64,000 nucleotides of DNA from Tetrahymena elliotti 4EA (lineage: Eukaryota > Ciliophora > Oligohymenophorea > Hymenostomatida > Tetrahymenidae), in contig JH720300.1 of assembly GCA_000231825.2 (NCBI GenBank), positions 360,178-424,177 on the forward strand, read 5' to 3'. The position numbers and the translations under genes are program-made. The notes beneath the pieces were generated by a model. The model worked only from the letters and a program-made list of their open reading frames with translations. It did no database searches and was not told where the DNA came from. Shown piece by piece: positions 38,919-52,197 of the stretch (position 1 is its first letter; each line of letters starts with the position of its first letter).

Positions 38919-40362
38919 TCAATATGCAACACAATTTTTGAAAAAACTAGTAACTGCAGAAAAGTAAGCATCTTAATCTCTTGTCCAGCTATTGTTATGA
39001 TCTCCATCAGGGATAAAATGCTAATTAATAATTTTAACAATTAATTAATAATTCAAGCAAAAATAAATTTTAAAAAGAATTACTAATTTCTTAAAAGCAA
39101 CATTTTTTGCAGAATCATAAAGTCTTTACATCTAAATAGGAGGGACTAACTCATCTTATCCTGATTTAATAAATAGCATTGGGCATTTTATTTTTGGGAT
39201 TCTTTCAACGCTAGGCCAATAGTTTCTTAAAACTAAACCTTTCAAAAATTTAACTTTGCTGAAAATAACATCAACCATGTCTGAAATAGATGTGAAAGTG
39301 TTTTCTACAATTACTCCAGCCAACTAAATTTATTTATTTATTATTAAAATTTATAGATAAATTCACTTTTTTATTATTTTACAGGGAATCTTAAAGTAGA
39401 AGCACTATAAATTGAAACAGCTCCCCCCAAAGATCTACCATGCAAAAAGATTTTGTTGGTATCAATATCAGTTCTTGCAAAAACATGGGTAAGTATAGCT
39501 TCTGCATCAATCATCAAGCCATCTTCGCTAGGTTCACCTTCACTGTTGCTATACCTTTAATATTTATAATATTTATGATTAAAAAAAGAAAATATTTATC
39601 AAATTTAAATTACCCTCTGTATGCAATTAAAACAATATTAGCATTAGCCTATAAATTGTATTCTTTCATATAGAAAATTCTTGTGCCAATATCTATTTAA
39701 TGTGATAAACAAAACATCTTTCAATATCTTGCTAAAAAAAATAATAAATTACTTCCTGCATTTTCGTGGAAATAGATAACAGTTGGGACATTTTTAGAAT
39801 TAGGTCTCTTTGCTATCCATCTAAATATGTTAATTGATTATTATTTAGTTTATTTATTCTTTTTATCAAATCTATGAAAATCAAATATTCTAATTATATA
39901 CCCATGAAGCTTAACGTTATCTCTAGTTACTATGTTAACATCTTCGTAATCAAGTCCACTATATTTTTTATTCAAATAAAAATTGTATTTAGGCATTTTA
40001 AAATTATTCGCAAATTATTTGTCGAAAGATTTAAAAGTAGAATCAACAAGCCAGATAAACTAAGAATGTATGAATGAATTAGCTATTTACATTTACTAAG
40101 GATTTTGCATTCCCAACTAATTTTAATCCTATGATTTTGGGAGACCTTGGATTACTTTTTTAAAAATAAAAAATGAGTTTATATTGATGAAGAGTTAATG
40201 ATTGATTTCAAATTATATTTAAAAGGAATTTCATTTACCAGGAATATATAAAAGCTTGTTTTAGAATTTGTAAAGAAGGAATGCTACAATAACAAGGAAA
40301 GCTACTAAAAACATTCCAAACTTAAATGTAAAATAAGTGATTCCACTCAAATCAGAAGCCAT
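38919..40362 (-). CDS. ABHD13: ABHD13-type alpha/beta hydrolase (Bem46-like)
   Basis: Seven exons on the minus strand (40239-40362, 40097-40154, 39753-39958, 39614-39692, 39383-39554, 39084-39323, 38919-39020), 326 residues; every junction keeps phase. The N-terminus [20 protein letters not shown] begins a single signal anchor ([14 protein letters not shown]). The hydrolase core reads [31 protein letters not shown] (oxyanion region), [19 protein letters not shown], and the nucleophile elbow [11 protein letters not shown] with Ser197. Asp270 lies in SGQDELVPP and His301 in [10 protein letters not shown], giving a complete triad. These blocks match ABHD13 closely, including the WCY/NYW-type linker before the acid residue. 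The family's natural substrate is not well defined; membrane association is inferred from the anchor. Introns are 54-140 nt apart from one of 84 nt before exon 2. Confidence 0.9.
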
Positions 40363-41607
40363 CTATCTGAATTTAATTTTAAAACTATTTACTTTTAGAT
40401 AATATTTTTTAAGAAGATATTTTAATTTAAAATTATCAAAAAAAAAAAAACACTACTCAGTTTTGTATAAAATTTTTAACTATCAAATTAATCAATCATC
40501 TACTCTTTTACTCTTTAATTGATAACCTGGTGTCTTCTGATGCACTAAAATTATGAATGATATAGCATTTTAAAAGGATGGAAAATAAAATATTCTTTTC
40601 AAAATAAAAATATTTTAAATACAAGACCTCAATAATCAGAGAAATTTTTTAGCAGGTAAAAATTTTCTAAATAATTATTTTATTTAATATTAGTCTTATT
40701 AGCTTTAAATAAAGTGATTAATATTTCAGGATTTTAATAAATTAATCAAAACAAAATCAATCTTGTTTATTCTCTATTAAATGAGTTGAATAATTTTTAT
40801 TTTAACTCCATAAACAGATCAACACAATTAATTGGAAATAAAATGACTTCTTATTATTTTTAGCAATGCTTTTTAAATTCATTTTTATTCAAGATAAAAG
40901 TTTTATTCTATCACTTAATTAAACACAATAAAAAAAAATAAATACTAATTAAAATAATTATTACAGATATTTTATTGTGTATTAATTTAGAAAGTTTATA
41001 TTTACATTCATAAATATTTCTTCTAAAACTTAAAATTAAGCTAAATTTTTATATTTTATTACTGGATTAATATAAATAAATTTATAAAATTAATTAATTT
41101 TTGCTTTTTAATACTCTAAATTCAAAAAAAGCACTTAGTGCAATCTGAATCTAAAAAAATTGAAGAAGAACTCCAAAAATTAAAATTTTGTGGAGAGATA
41201 TAATTTTTTAAAAACATTCATTTTTATCTCATTAAGTTATTCTTATAAGTACATTCTTATTAATTTAGTTAAGTAGTTGCAGTATTTTTATATTAATTTC
41301 TAAGGGATATCTTCCAAATAAACAATAGAATTATATTGTGTTTCAAATCTTTAGAATTCTATTTATAGCTATTTACTCTTCTTTTAATTAGAAATAAACT
41401 CAGCTTAATAAGAAATAATTAGTTGAATTATACTTTTAAAATTTAGTAAATCCTGATTGATAAAAGATAAGTATGATAATCTTAGATTTATATTTAGAAA
41501 GGAATTATCTGAATATCTGAAGAGAAATGAATAAATTAGAAACTAAATATGAAGTATTTATTTTTATACAATTTTAATTATAAATTAAATTTTTAAAAAA
41601 TAGGTTT
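40363..41607. other. AT-rich spacer with a possible small coiled-coil ORF
   Basis: About 1.2 kb. Most is featureless. Around 41095-41200 a plus-strand frame reads HLVQSESKKIEEELQKLKF, which is protein-like, but it has no convincing start and decays into AT-rich sequence, so it is not called as a gene. Confidence 0.45.
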
Positions 41608-43568
41608 TCACTCTCCATTGAATAAGTGGGAGACAATTTCATTATCTGAACCTCCAGAAACAACACTTGCACTGCCTATAAATTAATTAATAGATTTAAT
41701 TATATTAATTGACTTAAATTTAAAATAAATTTACTGTTCCAAATACCAGATAAAACTTTTTCATGGTGAGTTTTTAAAGTAAATAAGGGGAATGTAGATC
41801 TCATATCCCAAATTTTAACAGTGTGATCATATGAAGTAGTTAAGAATATATTTGAGTCTGTTTCTAATCCTCTAATGCTGCTGATCCAGCTTGTATGTGA
41901 TTTAAATTATTTAGCAGGAGCCTTATCTCTCAAATCCCAAGCCCTTTGTAAAAAAATTATTTATTTAAAATATGTCCAAATTCAAAATAAAAATTACTTG
42001 ATTGTGTTATCTTCATGTCCAGATAAAATAACTTCTTTAGTGGGGAACATAGCAGTAACAGCTGAATCTTTGCATGTAATGTCATTAATTTCAGCTTACT
42101 TAGAGGTATCGTATAATTTTATATGATGATCATGAGAGCTACTCAAAATTCTATCAGAGTCTTTCCAATAAACATTGCTTACTCTATCATGATGGATTGA
42201 AATCTTAGTAATAGGATCTAATTGCTTCTTACTTAACTTTACTTTTTTTTTGCCAACACCTTCACCACCAACCTTAATTTTTATAAAATTCTCATTATTT
42301 AACTGAAAAATAATCTTGAAAGATATAAATGATTTTAAATCATTTAAAATTTGAATATTTCATTTTCAAACTACGATTTAAGGGTATTTCTAATTATTTA
42401 ATTGCCATTTATTTTTATTATTTTATGCTAGCTAATTCCATATTGTTTTTTTTATATTTATCATATGCTAAACACAATAATAACACTTAAATACTCATTT
42501 CATTTAAATAAATTTAATAAATTTAAAAATGATGTAAAGTATTACTGAAGGAGCTTCGTCTAAGTATTTGTTTGTAAGAGAGTAAACAAGGATATCGCCC
42601 TTGTAATTACCAACACAGACAAGGTTGCTTTATAAAATATTAATATCTAAACATTATAATTAAGATTCAGATCCAATACAATCAGCAATTTCAGAATAAC
42701 TAATGTTAGCTTTGCCTTTTTACACTTCATAGTTCAAATTACCAATTCTCATAGTTTCATCTTCACATGCAGTAAAAACTAAATATTCGTTAGCAGAGCC
42801 ACTCAAATAGCTAAATATATTAAGTAGAAATATCACTTAAAGCTAAAAAGTAAAAAGAAATTTAATTACTTTTATTAAACACCAACAGCCTTGATAGAGG
42901 CATCAGTGATTTAATGTCTATAGAGATGCTTTAAATTTTCAGAGTAAACTGAAATGCTTCCATTGTAGAGAGAAGCAAGAACAGGCTAACACTTTGAAGG
43001 TTCAAAAGGCTTCAAAAGGGTGAGATAGCTTACCCAATCTTCTTCTTCAGCCTTTTTATCTTCTTTGGGGGGCTATAAACTAAAGGTGTACCATATTTCA
43101 ATAGTTTTTTCTGTCATTAAATCATGCTTCAAAATATGAGATCTCAAAGTACCTCTAAGGAATTCTGATTTAATCATGAATTCAAAACGCATATTTTAAA
43201 ATTTGGTTGGTTCTTCATCATCATGTTAAGCTTGAAGTAATTGAACGAGATTCTGTTAAAAAAATAAAGATTAGAAAATTAATTATGAAGGAAACATCTC
43301 TTCAGTTAAAATTTTGAATATAGATAGCTTACTTCATTTAAAGATTTCTCATTAAGACTTGTTGGCAATTCAATAACATCTTCTTCTACTTTGTATTCAG
43401 CTGGTAAATGAGTTTTGAAAATACAAAAGATAACACTTTAAATATTTTCAGTATTTTCAAGATTTTATTTATTTTCGGTTTCCTAGATATGATAATGTCA
43501 AAAATGAATTAACGTCAAGTAAACATAGGCTATGTAATTTTAATTGAAAGAGAATAGAAATTTACCAT
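41608..43568 (-). CDS. WDR12: WDR12/Ytm1, WD40 ribosome-biogenesis factor
   Basis: Predicted 460 residues in seven minus-strand exons (43566-43568, 43333-43482, 42870-43252, 42546-42810, 41998-42302, 41735-41943, 41608-41675). Ytm1/WDR12 with Nop7/PES1 and Erb1/BOP1 forms the complex needed for 27S pre-rRNA processing and 60S maturation in the nucleolus. The N-terminal NLE ubiquitin-like domain is seen as VIFCIFKTHLPAEYKVEED and FEFMIKSEFLRGTLRSH. WD40 blades follow: YLTLLKPFEPSKCQPVLASL, DPITKISIHHDRVSNVYW, RILSSSHDHHIKLYD, KSHTSWISSIRG, TTSYDHTVKIWDMRS and VVSGGSDNEIV. These match the animal protein blade by blade. The first coding exon would be the ATG alone, an inferred arrangement with a GTAAAT donor; a different first exon is possible. 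Confidence 0.9.
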
Positions 43569-45112
43569 TTCTACTTTTGCTAACTTTTTATATAATTTTA
43601 TTTTATTGGTGCTTCTACTATACCTACTTTTAGCTCAGATTAATTTTAAGAATTATTAATTACTTATTTAATTGCTATCAATTCATAATATCTTTAATTC
43701 AAAGAAATATTTATTTCTAACAAAAAATTATGTATCAAGTAATCAATTTTATTAATTTCATTTTACAAGCAAACAATCAAATAAACAAACAAACAAAAAA
43801 AATCTATTTTCATTGCAGCATTAATTTTACAAATAAGCTTTCAAGACTACCTATTTTAAGTAAATCTTTTTTTATATAATATATAACAATAATATATAAT
43901 ATCCAATTTTAATAACTTTGAATTGAGAAAATATTATTAAATATTCACATGCATATTTAAAAATGTTTGATTTCTCTTTAAAAAAATAAAACATATTTAT
44001 TAAACTTTAAAAAATAGTTTTTGAATAACCTAAATTCAAGGAAGAATAATTTTTATTTTCAAAGCTAGGGAAACTATTGTAGGTAGATGAAAAAGAATTT
44101 ATTTTCCTAAAATTTATTTTAAAAAATATTTTTTTAAATCAATTGTAAGTAAATAACCTTATTTAAAATCTTTGAGATACTTATTAAAATATTAAATTAA
44201 TTAACTTTAATTGTTTCAAGAATTAAAACTGAAGAACTAAGAAAACATCTAGCAAATATTAATAAATAAACTTTAATTTAATTCTTCTCATCTATATTTA
44301 CCAATTTAAATTAATTATTATTCAATGATATATTTTGAGTAAAATATTTAATTGATTCATAAAATACTTTTTTTCAACAAAGGAATTTATTTTTTTTAAG
44401 AAAGTAAAAATAATAACAAAATATTGAATATTTTAATTTATGTTGTTTTCAATAGATTTTATCACAAATTTTTTTGTTTATTCAAAATCTTTTTAGAAAT
44501 ATTTTGGAAGATTTTTAAAATGTTAATTTTAACAGTTCGATTGATATTTAATATTCATGCTAATTTTTTTAGGAGGTATGAATGTAGAGATAATTGCGGG
44601 AATTGCTTTTTATTTAGCTTTTTAAATTTGTTAGCGAAGATGTATATGTAGTTAGCTAGCTAAGTAGCTAGTTATTTGTTTATACAATAATCATATAAAA
44701 GAGTTAGTAAGATACAGAGAGAAATTAAATGAATATTGATAAGTTATTAGATTGGATGCTTGAAATCAATCAATATATGAAAGATAAATATTTTATCTGT
44801 CTATCAATGAATATCTTAATTGTACAGTGTAAAATAGCAAGAAAATTTATTTAAAAATAAAGTAATTTCAATAAATTAGGAATGAAGCTATCTATTTAGA
44901 TTGTATTAAGAAATTATTAATTTATTAATCAAAAAATAGAATCTTTGATATATTTTCAAAATAAATATAAAAAGAGACAGGCAGACACTCCTAATTAATA
45001 GTAGCATACAAATAGGGACAGTAGGAGTCTTATAATAAAAAATATTAGAAAAATAGCTTTTAAAGGCACATTTACAAAAGAAATAACTAATTGATATAAA
45101 AAATTTACTGAA
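43569..45112. other. Spacer between divergent WDR12 and RPB2 genes
   Basis: About 1.5 kb, shared upstream region of two divergent housekeeping genes. It holds (ACAA)n-like repeats at about 43779-43799 and short GCTAGCTA palindromes near 44650-44670. The open frame 44424-44651 is hydrophobic A/T-driven sequence and is not called. Confidence 0.5.
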
Positions 45113-48100
45113 ATGGATTAAGAAGACTCATTTTTCAACGGCGAAAACAGTGAACCCATTGATAGAGTTGATGGTGAGGAATTGAATGAAAATATAGATT
45201 AAGATGACTGTTGGAGAATTATTGATGAATATTTCAAGGATAATGGTCTCTGTTCTCATTAAATTAAATCTTACAATCACTTTATTGACTCTCTTCCTTT
45301 AATTATGGAAGACTTCAAGATTGAAGTCAGACCCACTGAAAATTATATGAATTCTAATAAAAAAGAATAGTAAACAAAGAGCCAAACTTCATACACTTTA
45401 ACATTTGATAGACCTCGTAAACCTTTACCTCCCTAAAAGTTTCACATGGAAAGAACTTTTGGATGGGGAAGAAGAGGTCAAGATACATCATCTTCAAGTA
45501 AAAATAATATTATATTTGATAAAAACTACATATTTACACTCTCTTTCTAGCTATTATAATCAAATCAATTAAACATTATTTTAAATACCAACCTATCCAA
45601 ACAACAATTAAGTAAGATAAATGCAATTCAATAGAAATATTTTATTTCAACTTAATTTTAAATTGATTTGCTTAACATCTTTTGAGATAATTTTTGTATG
45701 TGATGTAATTACTTTGGTAGAAAGAAATAGCAAAATTTGATTTGAAAACGAATTAAAATTAAATGAAAGATCAAGAGAAAAAATGCTATTTTTAATATAA
45801 AAATAGGTCATGCACAAAAGATTTATCCTATGATGGCTCGTATTAGTGATTTGGATTACTTTGTTGAAATTAAAATTCCAGTTTAACTGGTTAAAACCAT
45901 AAAATATAGTGATGGTACTGAGGATAAAAGAGTACTTACTAGCAAAGACAGAAACTAAAATTTAATTACTCTTTTTAAGTTACCTGTTATGGTTTAATCA
46001 ATGTATTGCAGTCTTGCTGGAGAAAACCTTGAAGGCAGAATCAAGCATGGTGAATGTTAATTTGATTAAGGTGGTTATTTCATTATCAAAGGTTCAGAAA
46101 AAGTTATCATTGCTCAAGAACGTATGGCCTTCAACTTCGTTTATGTCTTCTAACAAAAAGACCCAAAAATGCCTTGGATTGCTGAAGTAAAATATTTTTA
46201 TTTCTTGAAAGCATTAAAGCTGTTTGAAATATTAAAATTAATTTTAAATGCATGTTAAACAAATTACATTCTAAAAGAATCATTTTAAATGAGTTAAAAT
46301 AAATGAAATTAATTGATTGTAAATAGATAGACAGATAGACGCATTGATATTTTGTTCATTTTTATTTCAAATAAATTAATAAATCATTTTCATTAAAATA
46401 GATCAGATCTATCAGAGATAAAACCAATGCAGTCTAATCCAAATTTGCTTTGAAATTAAAATACAAAGATGGAGAATATTAACTATATGCAAGATGCAAA
46501 CTTATTAATGAAGATATCCCCATCTTTCTTTTACTTAAAGCCTTAGGTTGTGTTGATAGTGATAAAGAAATGATGGAACGTATATTTTACAATTTAAAGG
46601 ACCCCAAAAATGAATAAATGATGGAAATGCTTCGTCCCTCCCTCTTGCTTGCTCAATGCTGCAAATCAAAAAGAGAAGCCCTTATTTACATTGGTTACAG
46701 AATTAATGCTTCAACAAATTTCAGAGGATCTTAAGAAGCTAAGCAATCAGCTGAAGACACAATTAAGCTTTATTTACTCCCTCACATTGGTACTTAAGAA
46801 TGTGATAATGATAAAAAGCTTTTCTTTATTGGATATATGGTAATTAAACTTTATTTTAAAATTAATTTTGATTTAAGTTCTTGATAATTGATACCTTCTC
46901 GCTTTTTTCTAATTTTATTTTACAAAAAAGATTTAAAAATTATTAAATGCTGCTCTTGGTAAAACTCAAGAAGATGATAGAGATCATTATGGTAAGAAGA
47001 GACTTGATATGGCTGGTGCCCTTATTAGTTAGTTATTCAAGGAAAGACTTAGAATTTTCCAAAAGAATGCCAAGAAGAATTTATAACAAAAAATAAATGA
47101 TATATCGAGAGATGCTGATAAAAGTCTTAATGTTATTGTAGATATTTTTGATCATAAGCTGATTTCTGATCATATTAGATTGGCTCTTGCCACAGGTAAT
47201 TGGGGTTAGACAGCAGATGGAGAAGTCGTTAAAACTGGTGTCGCTTAGGTCTTAAAGAGAGATACTTCATTATTCGCTACTATGTCCCACATGAGAAGAG
47301 TTAATGCTCCTATGAAATCTGCTGCTAAGCTTGCTAGACCTCGTTAATTGCACAATACTCACTATGGTTTAATTTGCCCTGCTGAAACCCCTGAAGGTTA
47401 AAAAATTGGTATGGTCAAAAACTTGGCTCTTTTGGCTCAAGTTTCTCTTGGTTTGAGTTCACATGATAACTTAAAAATTCAAGAATAACTTGAAGAATAA
47501 ATTAATTAGTTTGATATTCTCAATCTTAAACTTGACAAAATTCCTTACCAAACAAAAGTGTTCTTTAATGGTAATTGGATTGGTTTCACTGAAGAACCAG
47601 AATAAATTATTGATGTATTTAAGGAAATTAGAAGATTACAAAAAATTGAAGGTTTTTCTATTGTGAGAGATATTATTAACAAAGAAATCAGGTAAATCAT
47701 TTTTTCATTACAAATTTTATTTTTATATTGTTTGCTTCATTAACAAAATTTAATAGAATTTACACAGATCAAGGTAGAGGTATGAGACCAGTCTTTACTG
47801 TTCATGAAATTAAGGAAGGTGGAAACAAACTTAATATTTCTAAGTCAAAGTTATATGCTATCTTGAATGAATATGAAGCAAAAGCATTTTAAAAGTTGAT
47901 TGATGAAGGTTTTATTGAACTATTGGACGTCGAAGAAGAAGAAGGTTCTTTAATTGCTGTTGATATTAACGATTTTTATCACACTGATGATCCAAGAAGA
48001 ACTAATCTTCCTTTCACTCATTGTGAAATCCATCCTGCTATGATTCTCGGTGTTTGTGCTTCAGTTATTCCATTTGGTCATCATAATTAAGGTCCTAGAA

Positions 48101-49697
48101 ATACCCTTCAATCTGCTATGGGTAAACAGGCTATGGGTAATTATTATTTTAAAATTCTTGAAAAAATAGACTAATTAATATCATAAAAAAATTAAATTAG
48201 GTTTGAATTCTACTAATTTCCACATGAGATTAGATACTCTTTGTCATATTTTGTATTATCCTCAAATTGCTCTTGCTTCAAGCAAATCACTTTAATACAT
48301 TACTGCTAAGGATATTCCTATTGGAAGTAACGCTGTTGTTGCTATTGCTTGCTTTACTGGTTATAATTAGGAAGATAGTATTATTATCAATTAAAGTGCT
48401 ATTGATAGAGGTCTCTTTAGATCTATTCTTTATAGAACTTATAAAACTACAGAAAAAAAAGAACACATGGGTCTTAACCCTGTTATTGAACATATTAGAT
48501 TCCCTGATGAAAAGAAAACTATCATCCCTGCAAGTTATTCTTTCCTTAAGTTAGATTATGATGGAATTATTCGTACTTCACTTATTCGTTTTTTGAAAAA
48601 AATTAAAGATTGATTTCTTTATTTAATATTTATCAATTTTAAATTGAATTATTTTTTAATTTAAAAAAAGCTCCTGGTACTCAAGTTACTGGTGAAGATG
48701 TCTTGATTGGTAAGGTTGTTGAATTACCCAAGAATGAAGGATCTGATAAATAGTATAAGGATGTCTCTTTGGGATGTAGAAGATCTGAAATCGGTTATGT
48801 TGATACAGTTATTCTCTCAGAAGATAAGGATGGAATGTATATTGTAAAGGTAAAGCTTCGTTCAAATAGAATTCCATAAATTGGTGATAAATTTGCTTCT
48901 CGTCACGGTTAGAAGGGTACTTGTGGTATGACTATCAGAGGTGAAGATTTACCTTATAATATTGAAGGTATTATTGCTGAATTGGTTATTAACCCACATT
49001 GTATCCCCTCTCGTATGACTATTGGTCATATGATTGAAGGTCTTAACTCAAAGCTCTCATCTTTAAAGGGTATTTGGGGTGATGCTACTCCTTTCTCTGG
49101 TATTAAGCTCCAAGATATTGCTTCTGAACTCCATACTTATGGATATCAAAGATATGGTAATGAAGTTTTATACAATCCCTACACAGGTATGAGACTCTCC
49201 ACTTAAATTTATTATGGTCCCACTTTCTATTAACGTCTTAGACATTTAGTCGATGATAAAATGTATTCACGTTCTAGAGGTCCTGTTGTTGCTATTGTCA
49301 GATAACCTACCCACGGTCGTTCCAGAGGTGGTGGTTTGCGTTTTGGTGAAATGGAAAGAGATTGTATTATTGCTCACGGTAATTTTATTTAAGACATTTT
49401 TTAATTTTAATCAAATTATTAATTATTATAGGTACCAGTAATTTCTTAAAAGAAAGAACATTTGGTGTTTCTGATCAGTTCAGAACCCATGTTTGCTCTA
49501 GATGCGGTTTGTTTGCTAAAGCAGATGTTACTAATCATAAGTATGACTGTACAGGTTGCTCTCAAGGTGATAAAAAGCACTATAAAATTGTGTAAGTATA
49601 TCTCCCATATGCAGCTAAGCAACTAATTCAAGAACTCATGGCTATGCATATTGTCCCAAGAATTAAAGTAGATGTTACTAGTAAAAAGTATGTTTGA
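45113..49697 (+). CDS. RPB2: RPB2, second-largest subunit of RNA polymerase II
   Basis: Predicted 1,229 residues (yeast Rpb2 has 1,224); exons 45113-45497, 45807-46186, 46402-46839, 46931-47691, 47757-48136, 48201-48572, 48671-49378, 49432-49697. It forms one side of the Pol II cleft and active centre. Seen: [30 protein letters not shown] (acidic pair by the catalytic Mg2+), [14 protein letters not shown] with the two conserved lysines, [26 protein letters not shown], and the C-terminal zinc site VCSRCGLF ... DCTGCSQG. Overall features and length favour Pol II over the Pol I or III paralogues. The fork-loop region is divergent: [20 protein letters not shown] and [16 protein letters not shown] replace the usual NRYTYSSTLSHL and PIGRDGKLAKPRQLHN. 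All seven introns are 53-309 nt and phase-consistent. Confidence 0.93.
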
Positions 49698-50666
49698 AGG
49701 ACTAACATATCTGCAGCTTTAATAGCTTTGGTATCTATCTGTCAATCAACTGATAAAATATCTTTTATTTTTTAAATTAAGTTTTTGTGTTTCTAATAAT
49801 TATATTTATTTGAATTTATGCTATCAGTTGATTTAGAGTTATTGAATAATTAATTAAGTATTTCTATTCTTAAATTTATTTTTCCTTTTTAAAATTTTTT
49901 TAATTTTAAAAACTATCTTACATAAAAATTATTTTTAAATTGAAAGAATGAAAACATCCTTCAAAAATAGAAACATCAACAATTTTAATTTCATTTAAAA
50001 GCTAGATGATATAAAAATCATCATTAAATAAAAATACTTTATCACAGTATAAACCCTTAAAATATCAATAAATAAACCATTAATTAAGGAGTCTAGCTAT
50101 GAATTATTTTCTTAAAAATGTCAACTTAATAAACAAACATTAAGATTATTTGTATTGATAATTTTAATAAATTTAATAAATTTGTTAAAATTATTCATAA
50201 TAATTTAAATGTCTTGTATTCAACTGAAAATTAATAGATATTGCAATCGTAAAAACATACATTTCAAAAAGTCAACCACACTTTTACCAAATTGAATATA
50301 TTAGTAAATTAAACTAATTTTTAGTTGGTTGTATGTAAATGCAGATGATTATCCAAATAAAAAATCTTCTTTGAATCATTAATCATAAACATGTTTTCAT
50401 ACTATCATTTTCTCAAGAAAATACAGATTTTTTCTGATTGTTTTAAAAATTCAAAAAGTTTTGATGATTTTATATTTATGTAGACTTACTTGTCATATAA
50501 TAATTATGAGAAAAAATATATCGAATGATAAATAAACTTAAATTTTAGCATAAAAATGAATTTAGCAAATTGAATTCATATATTTTAAATTCAAAACAAT
50601 AAGTATGTATATAGAGAGTAACAAATCAATATTGGTTTTTAAATGTTTATAATTTGTTTTATTCAA
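49698..50666. other. AT-rich spacer between convergent genes
   Basis: About 970 bases between the 3' ends of RPB2 and polyubiquitin. No gene, repeat or structured element seen; it presumably carries both 3' UTRs. Confidence 0.6.
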
Positions 50667-51908
<1,242 letters not shown>

Positions 51909-52122
51909 TTAATTAAGAAATTAATTCTTTTTGAATTGTTTTCTTTTTTTTATGAAGCTGTGAAACACAATTTTAAAGCAATAATAAAGAGTCGATCTGT
52001 TTAAGTCTGAATGGTTTTGTTAATGATAAAAATTTTTTATTTTTTGATCAATTAATAAATTTGAATGAAAAGTGATTAATTACTAATGAAATAGATAAGA
52101 ATAAAACTGAATTGATGGATTG

Positions 52123-52197
52123 CTTCTAGAAGAGCTGATTTCATGTATCAAAATTCTTTTTTATAAAATTAATAAGAAATTCATTGATTTCTCGAAT
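52123..52197. promoter_or_regulatory. Candidate heat-shock elements upstream of polyubiquitin
   Basis: Two perfect TTCnnGAA dyads, CTTCTAGAAG (52123-52132) and TTTCTCGAAT (52188-52197), lie 252-325 bases upstream of the polyubiquitin ATG. HSF binds alternating nGAAn units, and polyubiquitin genes are classic stress genes. Two short dyads in this much DNA could arise by chance, so this is a candidate only. Confidence 0.4.

Noticed and set aside
44424..44651. Plus-strand 75-codon hydrophobic frame in the RPB2 upstream region
   Set aside because: AT-driven, no recognisable domain, and located where the divergent promoters are expected.
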